15,286 bases of DNA, from assembly GCA_027577415.1 (NCBI GenBank), contig JANBQS010000569.1:1-15286 (forward strand), read 5' to 3'. This DNA is from Coemansia sp. RSA 922. Lineage: Eukaryota > Kickxellomycota > Kickxellomycetes > Kickxellales > Kickxellaceae. This document shows positions 1-6,462 of the stretch, in pieces (within the stretch, counting starts at the first letter, position 1; the number at the start of each line of letters is the position of its first letter). The notes beneath the pieces are model-generated. The model searched no databases. It saw nothing but the letters and a program-made list of their open reading frames with translations, and was not told the DNA's origin. A program made the position numbers and the translations under genes.

Positions 1-144
1 GCCTGCAAATTGCACACAATGCCACATCGCCCGGTTGGCTCCTGCTGCTGATTTCTGGTGGAACCGGTGCGAGCTGAGCTTTCAACTCAATTACATATCC
101 CCTCGTCCTACCTTTGTCGTACATGCACAGCCACAAGCTACGCA

Positions 145-168
145 GCATGTGCATGCGCATGTACATGT
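145..168. repeat. Alternating purine-pyrimidine, partly palindromic tract
   Basis: For 24 consecutive bases purines and pyrimidines strictly alternate, built from CATG, TGCA and GCGC steps. The core CATGCGCATG is a perfect palindrome. A 12-base alternating run lies just upstream (about 118-129) and an 8-base run just downstream (169-176). Such sequence can adopt left-handed Z-DNA or a small cruciform; that it does so here is inference. It lies about 190 bp past the NOT3 stop codon. Confidence 0.6.
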
Positions 169-326
169 TACACGCGACGTCTTGAGCCACCTGTAAGCAA
201 ATACCTAACCTGCCAAAATGTGGCTTTAATAGCCGATGTTTCAGTTTCACGACAATCGCGCCACGCTCGCCTTCATCTGCGCAAGTGGCGCAGCAGGGCA
301 GTTCAAATCCAACAAGAATAATTAAT

Positions 327-332
327 TTTATT
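327..332 (-). terminator. Poly(A) signal AATAAA for NOT3
   Basis: The plus strand reads TTTATT, which is AATAAA on the minus strand, about 29 nt beyond the NOT3 stop codon in AT-rich sequence. The position and exact match fit a eukaryotic polyadenylation signal. The cleavage site itself cannot be seen. Confidence 0.6.
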
Positions 333-360
333 AAGTCAATACGCTCCTCCTTCCCGCCGC

Positions 361-2469
361 TCATGCCAGCTCAGTGTCTTCAAGATATTGGTACTCAAAA
401 CGGAACTCTGTCTTTCTGCGCTGGCACCACCCACTCTCATAGTCAAAGTATACGTACGTGCCCTGCTCGTAGTCGTCAGTGATATCGCTGGGCTCCTCAT
501 ATCGCTGAAACCACGTCAGGTACTTTTTGTGGAACCGCCATGATTGCCGATTGAGCTCCTTGGCCGCCAAGTACTGTTGGTAGGTGTTGGCTTGGTAGTA
601 GAACGCGAAAAACAGCGTGTCTAGATCCAAGTGCGATGCCATACCCGGATGCTCGATCACTGGCAGCGCCGTCTGCGGGTAGTAGCTAGGCGTATTGACT
701 TGCGCCCCTCGTCCGTGCAACTTGGGCCGCTCTTGGTCCAGCAAGCCTGGCATTCCTTGAAGGCTCATGTCCAACATGTGCCGCTGCGCACTGAGCAAGC
801 TACCGCCGCGCTTGCCCAAGAACTGTTGCTTGGCCTTCATGAACGTGGCCATAAGGTCGGCAAACGCATCAGGTACTTGCTTGTCTTGGAACAACGTAAA
901 GTACTTTGGCCGCTGCATGGAGCTATAAGACTGCTCATCGCTTGATGCGCGCTTCGTGCCAATGGGCGATGTGCTGGCTCGCGGTACAGCCTTCGGAGCA
1001 GCAGCTTGTTGAGTCGTCGCTGCCGCGACTGATGTTTGTGTGCTGGCCTTTGCGGGTCCGTTTGCCACTAATGGGGTGCTGGGCGGCTGCGATTGTGACT
1101 GTACAACATCGTTGATGCTGGCGCTTGCAACAGCTGGGGCAGCGGTGCTGGGTCGAGTTACGGCGGCGCTCATTGGCCTGCTATCGCCGGCAAGCTTTTC
1201 CATGGATGCGGCTTGCTTCAGCGCGCTTGGGGTAGTCGCGCCAGTTCCTACGCTGGGTCCAGCCACAGACAATGCGTTGGAAGGCGTAGCGGCGTTTTGG
1301 CTGGCCACCGCTGCCCACGGCTGGGCCAGGCTAGTCAATGTATGTGCATGTCCAGCACCAACTGGTGTCGAGCCAGGCTTGGACGGGCTGAGCACACTCT
1401 CCTTGACATCGGCCCAAGCGTTTCTAGACTCTACTGGTGCTGGCGGCAGTGTCGGTAATTGCGGTGCAATGGGTACCGCGGCTGACGAGGATATAGATAT
1501 CGACGTTGTAGACGGTGCTGGTGTGACAGAAGTTGGAGCTGGCGTGGTAGTTGAGAGCCGTACAGAGCTGGCGTGCTTTGAGCCTAGTACTGATCGCACA
1601 CCACCAACACTGCCCTCTGCGGTTGACGGCTCTGGCTCTATGGGCGTATTTTGCCGTTCCCGCCCTGTGTCGTCGTCGCTCTCGCCACTGCCATTTTCAC
1701 TTTCGCTGTCACTCTCGCTACTCGAGCTGCTGTCATGCAAGTCATCGTCGCCGCCTACTGCATATAGCATGTCGTCGTCGTCGAGCGGCAGTTCGTCGTA
1801 GATAAACTCGTCCTCGATAAACTCCTCGTTTTCGTTCTCCTCGACATAGTAATTTACATCCTCTTGGATTCCCTGCACTTGCTCTGTAGATAAGCTCTCG
1901 TTCTCGAGCAACCGCTGTATACGTTCCAAGCATCGAATATGGTGCTTGTGACGCTCGACGCGCTCCTGCAACTGAGTCAGCTTCTCAACCTTATTCGGAT
2001 CGCGACGCTTCTTGCCCAATGCGCCCTCGATGGTCTCGGCAGAGGCCTCCAGCACGTCGATTTGCGTCGACAGTAGGTCAACCGAGTCAACGAGCCAATT
2101 ACACAAGTCGAGCTTCTCCTTTTCCTTTGGATCGAGCTTTGTCGACTGCAGCAAGCCCTCTTTGGAGAACGCCTTGGTCTTCATCTCCTTTTCGATGGCC
2201 TTGAACTTTTCCATCTGCTTTTCGATGAGCTTCCGGTGATGGAGTAGGTCCTGCTTGTCCTTGATCTCGTTGCTCTGGATCCATGTCTTGATCTGGTCTC
2301 GCAACCGCTGGAGCTTTTTAATCTCCTTCTTCAGGTCAGTCTCGTACTTTTCCTTTTGACTTGCGTTCGAGGCATTTAATACCTTGTCGTGGCAGTCCTC
2401 AAAGTCCTCAATACCCTCGGCGACCTTTTTGAATACTCGGTCGATCTCAGATTGCAATTTTCGCGACAT
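361..2469 (-). CDS. NOT3: CCR4-NOT complex subunit Not3/Not5
   Basis: A 702-residue protein of the Not3/Not5 family, a subunit of the CCR4-NOT complex that deadenylates mRNA and regulates translation and transcription. Residues 1-210 are the conserved N-terminal coiled coil, beginning MSRKLQSEID and rich in Lys/Glu heptads. Residues 210-270 are acidic and Ser-rich, including a DDDD run. About 270-520 is a low-complexity Ser/Thr/Ala/Pro linker. Residues 521-702 hold the NOT-box region, with family blocks DTLFFAFYYQ, RQSWRFHKKYLTWFQR, YEQGTYVYFDYE and a FEYQYLED end. The start ATG has A at -3 and begins exactly at the family N-terminus. Most fungi outside the yeasts have one Not3/5 protein, so the choice between NOT3 and NOT5 is naming only. 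It is transcribed away from OTU1, and no intron is needed. Confidence 0.96.
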   Translation of the reverse strand: MSRKLQSEIDRVFKKVAEGIEDFEDCHDKVLNASNASQKEKYETDLKKEIKKLQRLRDQIKTWIQSNEIKDKQDLLHHRKLIEKQMEKFKAIEKEMKTKAFSKEGLLQSTKLDPKEKEKLDLCNWLVDSVDLLSTQIDVLEASAETIEGALGKKRRDPNKVEKLTQLQERVERHKHHIRCLERIQRLLENESLSTEQVQGIQEDVNYYVEENENEEFIEDEFIYDELPLDDDDMLYAVGGDDDLHDSSSSSESDSESENGSGESDDDTGRERQNTPIEPEPSTAEGSVGGVRSVLGSKHASSVRLSTTTPAPTSVTPAPSTTSISISSSAAVPIAPQLPTLPPAPVESRNAWADVKESVLSPSKPGSTPVGAGHAHTLTSLAQPWAAVASQNAATPSNALSVAGPSVGTGATTPSALKQAASMEKLAGDSRPMSAAVTRPSTAAPAVASASINDVVQSQSQPPSTPLVANGPAKASTQTSVAAATTQQAAAPKAVPRASTSPIGTKRASSDEQSYSSMQRPKYFTLFQDKQVPDAFADLMATFMKAKQQFLGKRGGSLLSAQRHMLDMSLQGMPGLLDQERPKLHGRGAQVNTPSYYPQTALPVIEHPGMASHLDLDTLFFAFYYQANTYQQYLAAKELNRQSWRFHKKYLTWFQRYEEPSDITDDYEQGTYVYFDYESGWCQRRKTEFRFEYQYLEDTELA

Positions 2470-2979
2470 GTTTTGGCTCGAGCTGTTCCTACATTTTCAA
2501 CATACACACAGAGCAGATGTAGCGATATCAGCTTGGGTATATGACCAAGGGCTATATGAATGGTTGCGCTGCCAGGTGATGTCCGGTATAAACAATGGCC
2601 TTTCATTGGCGGATCCAGGAAGGCTCTCCCTCCCCAACAAGGTAAACGCTAGTGCCAACGAGGGAGCCAACAACGGCTTTAGCTGATAGGCGCCACCCCC
2701 TGCGTGCTAGGTTGTCTAACTGAAATGCCACGCATATACCAGACAAATCTCGGGTGTAGTCATCTTCAAACTCGCTGAAATCAGACAAAGCGAATTTCTC
2801 CAACAACTACTGTCGCGACATCCCCGATTGGTGATAGAATGCATGTGGGCTCAATTACTCGTGTGTACCTTTCACGAAATGCCGAAAAGAGTCTAGACAG
2901 AGAGTAATATTGCCCAGTAATTGAAGTGGCAATTTGCTGAAGCGACTACTGGATATAGTCGGCTCGCGCGCTTAAAGTG

Positions 2980-3036
2980 AAAAAATAAAAGCAAAAATAA
3001 ATAAATTGAAGGTGAATTGGGGAAGGAAAAAAAAAG
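2980..3036. promoter_or_regulatory. Poly(dA:dT)-rich promoter block
   Basis: A run of A-rich sequence, including A6 and A9 stretches and AAATAAATAAA-type steps, lies about 270-330 bp upstream of the OTU1 ATG in otherwise mixed-composition DNA. Poly(dA:dT) tracts commonly exclude nucleosomes in fungal promoters. The role here is inferred from composition and position only. Confidence 0.35.
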
Positions 3037-3111
3037 ACTAGACTCGTGCATCCCGATGCCTTCCGTCCTCATCACTACTCAGCGCAACTCAAGTATATCG
3101 CTTTTCTTTTC

Positions 3112-3129
3112 AGATCCCAGATCCCAGAT
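3112..3129 (+). repeat. Short tandem AGATCCC repeat
   Basis: Two exact 7-base copies of AGATCCC are followed by a partial third copy (AGAT), and another CAGATC occurs about 10 bp later. It is short enough to be chance, and no binding factor is known to me for it. Confidence 0.4.
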
Positions 3130-3243
3130 GTAATCAGATCGGCTCACATGCGGCCTCACCTGCCAGGTCACCAGCTCGCCGCTAGAAAAGAGATGTGTCC
3201 CTCATGCATCCTGCTTTCTTGCTTTCTCACCTTTCGTCTTCGT

Positions 3244-3330
3244 ATGTCAACTCTTCACTGCTTTTTTGCTTCTTGTATATTTGGCAACATACACTATAGA
3301 TCCTCTTATGAAGCTGTACTTAAAGGCTGA
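3244..3330 (+). other. Upstream ORF overlapping the OTU1 start
   Basis: An ATG 64 nt upstream of the OTU1 start opens a 28-codon frame that ends in TGA at 3328-3330, in a different frame and past the OTU1 ATG at 3308. If the transcript includes 3244, ribosomes starting there could not start OTU1 normally. Either transcription starts downstream of 3244, a leader intron removes it, or it represses translation. The peptide resembles nothing I know. Confidence 0.35.
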
Positions 3331-4375
3331 GGGCAGAGGCGGAGATGACAGCGAGTTTGGAGGACAGGCGTCTACGTTTGGCGAGTTTAAGCGGCGCTTA
3401 GCTCAGGTCGCCTCGTTTCCACTGGCAACCATGCGTATTAAAGTTGGAGATCCGCCAGAGTTTATCGACTTTCCAGACTCCACACCTCTGGCCAACACGC
3501 CCATTAGCACGGGCTGCGCGGTCTACGCCGTTGGTGTGCGAGACACGCCAGAGCCACAGGTGACTAACGAGGCAAGCGCTGTCACAACGACGACAGAACG
3601 TATGCCATGTACTTGCCAAAATCACACTAGCGCTGCTGCTCAAACAAGTCGCCAGGAACCACGCTCAGAGCCGAATACTACACTAATATACAGGTCATCC
3701 AATATCGATAGCGACGTTGAAATGGAAGACATGGACACTCTGGCATTTGTGACGTTTAGAGACGGATACCTAGTGCATCGCACAGTTCCCAGCGACAACA
3801 GCTGCTTATTTCGCTCACTTTGCTCCGTCCTCGGCCAAGTCGGCTTAACGTCTGAGCGACTGCGCGAGCTGGTTTGCCAAGGGATCCTCGAAAACCCAGA
3901 GCTGTATAACGAGGCCGTTCTAGACAAGCCCATTGCCGAGTACTGCCACTGGATCTCGCAGTCCTCAAGTTGGGGCGGCGGCATCGAGATGGCAATTATC
4001 AGCGAGACGTTCAGCGTCGAAATATGCTCAATCGATATATCGTCTCTGCGCATTGACCGCTTTGGCGAAGACAAGTACACGCGCAGAGTCATTTTGCTCT
4101 ATAGTGGCATTCACTACGACTATGTCGCCTTTGCCTCCAGTGCCAATGCTCCACGCGATTTTGACCAGACCGAGTTTGGCGTTGTCCTGGGCGTCGACGA
4201 TGCTGTGCTGGCCGCAGCTGTGGAGCTGGCTGCCAAATTGCGCAGTCGCCAGGGCTATTTTGCTGTATCGTCAGCGCGAATCAAGTGCAACGAATGCAGC
4301 CAGGCCATGCATGGCGAGAGCGATGCCAAGTTCCACGCAACAACGACGGGACATACACATTTTATACAAGTATGA
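3308..4375 (+). CDS. OTU1: Ubiquitin thioesterase OTU1 (YOD1 type)
   Basis: A 355-residue OTU-family cysteine deubiquitinase like yeast Otu1 and human YOD1, which works with Cdc48/p97 on ubiquitinated substrates, including in ER-associated degradation. Residues 1-77 form the UBX-like domain that binds Cdc48. About 78-140 is a polar linker. Residues 145-280 are the OTU domain, with Asp163 and catalytic Cys166 in DNSCLF, the WGGGIEMAIIS block, and His269 in GIHYD. The C-terminus carries the family C2H2 finger: Cys327, Cys330, His343, His349. The frame stays open upstream to 3266 but without an ATG; ATG 3308 matches the family start MKL. Its context (C at -3) is weak and a uORF overlaps it. It converges on eRF3 with 108 bp between stops. 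Confidence 0.95.
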   Translation: MKLYLKAEGRGGDDSEFGGQASTFGEFKRRLAQVASFPLATMRIKVGDPPEFIDFPDSTPLANTPISTGCAVYAVGVRDTPEPQVTNEASAVTTTTERMPCTCQNHTSAAAQTSRQEPRSEPNTTLIYRSSNIDSDVEMEDMDTLAFVTFRDGYLVHRTVPSDNSCLFRSLCSVLGQVGLTSERLRELVCQGILENPELYNEAVLDKPIAEYCHWISQSSSWGGGIEMAIISETFSVEICSIDISSLRIDRFGEDKYTRRVILLYSGIHYDYVAFASSANAPRDFDQTEFGVVLGVDDAVLAAAVELAAKLRSRQGYFAVSSARIKCNECSQAMHGESDAKFHATTTGHTHFIQV

Positions 4376-4411
4376 CATTACTCGATGGTCATTAGCGATA
4401 ATGTTGATGAC

Positions 4412-4417
4412 TTTATT
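4412..4417 (-). terminator. Poly(A) signal AATAAA for eRF3
   Basis: Plus-strand TTTATT gives AATAAA on the minus strand, 67 nt past the eRF3 stop codon and inside the 108-bp convergent gap with OTU1. No equally clear signal was found for OTU1, so the two 3' ends may overlap. Confidence 0.55.
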
Positions 4418-4483
4418 GTAAAGATAGTTGCTCTAGCAGGCTACAACATCAGCCACAATGCGACTACTCCTTTCTACTATTGC

Positions 4484-6253
4484 TTAGTTGGCAGTGGCAG
4501 CGGCGCCAGCAGCAGCGGCGCCAGCGTTGGGATTCGCTAGCCTCAAGATCTTGCCAATAGCAATGGTCTTGCCCTCGTCACGAAGAGTGAAGCGTCCGAG
4601 CTGGGGATACTCCGCAAACCGCTCAACGCAGATAGCCTTGCTGGTAACGATACGCACAATGCAGGCATCCTTATGCTTGACAAATGGCGGCGGCATGCGG
4701 CTCTTCCTGCCCGTCTTAATATCGACCTTGTGCAAAAGCTTGGTCATTGTGACCTCGGCAACGGCCGTGTGCACATGCAGAACAGAGTTGTAGCCGGCAG
4801 TGATAATGTTCTTCACGTCAAGGATCATGAGCTGCGCGTCAAATGCACGAGTAGTGTGGCAAGGGTTCTTGATATCAGTCAACACATATCCCTGGGAGAT
4901 CGCTTCGTCATCAACACCACGCAGCCGGATCCGCACATTGTCGCCGCAAACGGCCGACTGCTTCTCGTTTTCGGCGTTGTTCTCGTCCTCGCCAAAGATA
5001 CCAACCACCTCGCAAGTGAGCCTGTCTGGCATGATAATGACCTTTTGGTTGAGCTTGATGTTACCCGACTCGATCTTGCCCGAGATGACGGCAGTGCCCT
5101 GCTCGCTGTGCTTCTCGCTGATGGGGATACGCAGCGGCCCATTGATCTTGCGCTCAATCGTCTGCATTCCATCGAGTGTCTCCAACAGCGAGGGTCCGGT
5201 GAACCAAGGACATGCGCTGCCAACGCGGTCCATGACGCCAGCGCCAGTGTATCCAGAGATGGGGATATAGGTAATGTCGGTCTTGGGGTTGTAGCCGACG
5301 GACTTTAGGAAGGCAGACAACTTTGAGATAATTTCGTCGTAGCGCTCCTTGCCCCACTCGACAGTCTTGTCGTCCATCTTATTGATGGCCACAACCAAGT
5401 GACGCACGCCAGCCGTCTTGGCCAAAATAGCGTGCTCCTGAGTCTGTCCTCCGCGCTCAAATCCAGTCTCAAATTCGCCCTTACGAGCCGAGATGATCAG
5501 CACGCCAATGTCAGCCTGTGCAGCTCCGCTAAGCATGTGAGGAACATAGTTCTTATGTCCGGGTGCGTCAAGGATGGTGTAGCGACGCCTCGTGGTCTCA
5601 AAGTAGGCACGGCCACACTCGACGGTCTTGCCCTTGGCGCGCTCCTCTTGGTTAGTGTCCAGGGCCCACGACAGGTACCACGACTCGCGGCCAGCCTCTT
5701 TTGCCTCGCGCTCGTACTTCTCCAGCGTGCGCTTGTCGACCATACCAGTCAGATACAGAATCTGACCGCCAAGTGTAGACTTGCCAGCATCGACGTGGCC
5801 AATGAAAATAACATTCAAGTGCTCCTTAAAGTTCTCGTCCAGCAGAAGGTCCTCTTCGGCATCGACCTCCTCGTTTACGCGCTCCAATGCAGCAACAGCA
5901 GCGGGCTTTGGCACAGGTGCGCTATCCTGCTTAGCTTTTGCCTCTTCCCGGGGGGCAGGAGCGGCAGCAGCAACAGGAGTGGCAGCAGCGACAGGAGCAG
6001 CAGGAGCAGGAGCAGGCACGGGAGCAGGTTTCGCTGCTGCCGGGGCGCCGCCTAGGCTAATGGACATGGACTTGGGTGCGGCAGCTGGGGCGGCCGGTGC
6101 TGCTGCGGCCGGCTTTGCCGCTGGTACACGGGGAACGAATGAGGGCGCCTTTGCGTTAAATGTGGGCTTGAATTCCTTCGCCTTTGTGTTTAGCGACAGG
6201 CCCGATGTCTTGTTGGTGACATCGTCGATTTGCTTGCTGTCGTTGTCAGACAT
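4484..6253 (-). CDS. SUP35: Peptide chain release factor eRF3 (Sup35/GSPT1)
   Basis: A 589-residue translational GTPase that acts with eRF1 to terminate protein synthesis. From ATG 6253 (A at -3): residues 20-30 and 32-41 are two PAM2-type motifs, LNTKAKEFKP and FNAKAPSFVP, which in this family bind the MLLE domain of poly(A)-binding protein. Residues 43-120 are Ala/Pro-rich. About 145-365 is the GTPase domain, with P-loop GHVDAGKS (152-159), Thr210, DAPG (229-232) and NKMD (291-294). Two beta-barrel domains follow, including the eRF1-contact string GRFTLRDEGKTIAIGKI, and the protein ends in an Ala-rich tail. Unlike yeast Sup35 there is no Q/N-rich prion domain. The frame is open upstream to 6388 without an ATG. 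The leader is pyrimidine-rich with a CCTTTCAG string 15-45 nt before the ATG, a possible but unproven UTR splice acceptor. Confidence 0.97.
   Translation of the reverse strand: MSDNDSKQIDDVTNKTSGLSLNTKAKEFKPTFNAKAPSFVPRVPAAKPAAAAPAAPAAAPKSMSISLGGAPAAAKPAPVPAPAPAAPVAAATPVAAAAPAPREEAKAKQDSAPVPKPAAVAALERVNEEVDAEEDLLLDENFKEHLNVIFIGHVDAGKSTLGGQILYLTGMVDKRTLEKYEREAKEAGRESWYLSWALDTNQEERAKGKTVECGRAYFETTRRRYTILDAPGHKNYVPHMLSGAAQADIGVLIISARKGEFETGFERGGQTQEHAILAKTAGVRHLVVAINKMDDKTVEWGKERYDEIISKLSAFLKSVGYNPKTDITYIPISGYTGAGVMDRVGSACPWFTGPSLLETLDGMQTIERKINGPLRIPISEKHSEQGTAVISGKIESGNIKLNQKVIIMPDRLTCEVVGIFGEDENNAENEKQSAVCGDNVRIRLRGVDDEAISQGYVLTDIKNPCHTTRAFDAQLMILDVKNIITAGYNSVLHVHTAVAEVTMTKLLHKVDIKTGRKSRMPPPFVKHKDACIVRIVTSKAICVERFAEYPQLGRFTLRDEGKTIAIGKILRLANPNAGAAAAGAAATAN
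5954..6028 (-). repeat. GCAGGA-type degenerate repeat coding Ala/Pro
   Basis: The plus strand shows many imperfect CAGGAG/CAGCAG units in about 75 bp. On the coding strand these read as Ala-Pro and Ala-Ala codons of the eRF3 N-terminal extension (residues about 76-100). Such purine-asymmetric short repeats are prone to length change in frame multiples of three. Confidence 0.55.
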
Positions 6254-6417
6254 TTTTTTAATATATCTCAGATCGATTTCGCTGAAAGGTAAGGAATGAG
6301 AATTTAGATTAATAAGAAAGAAAAGACAAGTTAAGGAGAGAAAAGAGGCCTTGCCGAAAAAAGGGTGGCAGAATTTGAAAGGCTTCACACGAGCAAAGTC
6401 TTGAGCGTGTGTGCCCA

Positions 6418-6431
6418 GAAAAATTTTTTAG
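6418..6431. promoter_or_regulatory. RRPE-like A5T6 element upstream of eRF3
   Basis: GAAAAATTTTTTAG lies about 165 bp upstream of the eRF3 ATG and 32 bp past the GCP3 stop. It matches the ribosomal RNA processing element core (AAAATTTT type) known from yeast ribosome-biogenesis and translation genes. The 11-mer AAATTTTTTAG recurs exactly at 9282-9292 near MAK16. The function in this fungus is inferred. Confidence 0.35.
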
Positions 6432-6462
6432 TGCTCTCATCAACACCCCAATCCTCGTCGAC

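Larger units (their letters stand above)
1..360. other. Gene-free 3' flank of NOT3
   Basis: No supportable gene is visible in this stretch. The open frames crossing it have no ATG start with family-like sequence and look like chance. It holds the 3' untranslated end of NOT3 (minus strand), with a poly(A) signal near 327, and an alternating purine-pyrimidine tract near 145-168. A weak tRNA B-box look-alike near 306-315 was examined and dropped. Confidence 0.6.
2470..3307. promoter_or_regulatory. Divergent NOT3/OTU1 intergenic region, no gene
   Basis: These 838 bp separate two divergent start codons and must carry both promoters. I see no coding sequence with family resemblance and no tRNA. 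The OTU1-proximal part holds a poly(dA)-rich block (2980-3036), a short AGATCCC tandem (3112-3125) preceded by a pyrimidine run ending in CAG at 3113, and an upstream ATG at 3244. That pyrimidine-CAG string could be a 5'-UTR splice acceptor, but no partner donor is convincing. Confidence 0.6.

Noticed and set aside
285..320. tRNA-like A-box (GTGGCGCAGCAGG) and B-box (GTTCAAATCC)
   Set aside because: The two are only about 10 bases apart, the T stem does not pair, and no acceptor stem is present.
1040..1801. 253-codon frame antisense to the NOT3 linker
   Set aside because: It arises from the low-complexity Ser/Thr/Asp codons of NOT3 read in reverse and has no recognisable domain.
2603..2806. 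Small minus-strand frame in the NOT3/OTU1 gap
   Set aside because: It has no ATG start and no family resemblance, and it lies in promoter DNA.
6254..6388. N-terminal 45-residue extension of eRF3 with a hydrophobic stretch
   Set aside because: There is no in-frame ATG; it would start at a GTG. The family start and good context are at 6253, and the hydrophobic residues reflect a pyrimidine-rich leader.
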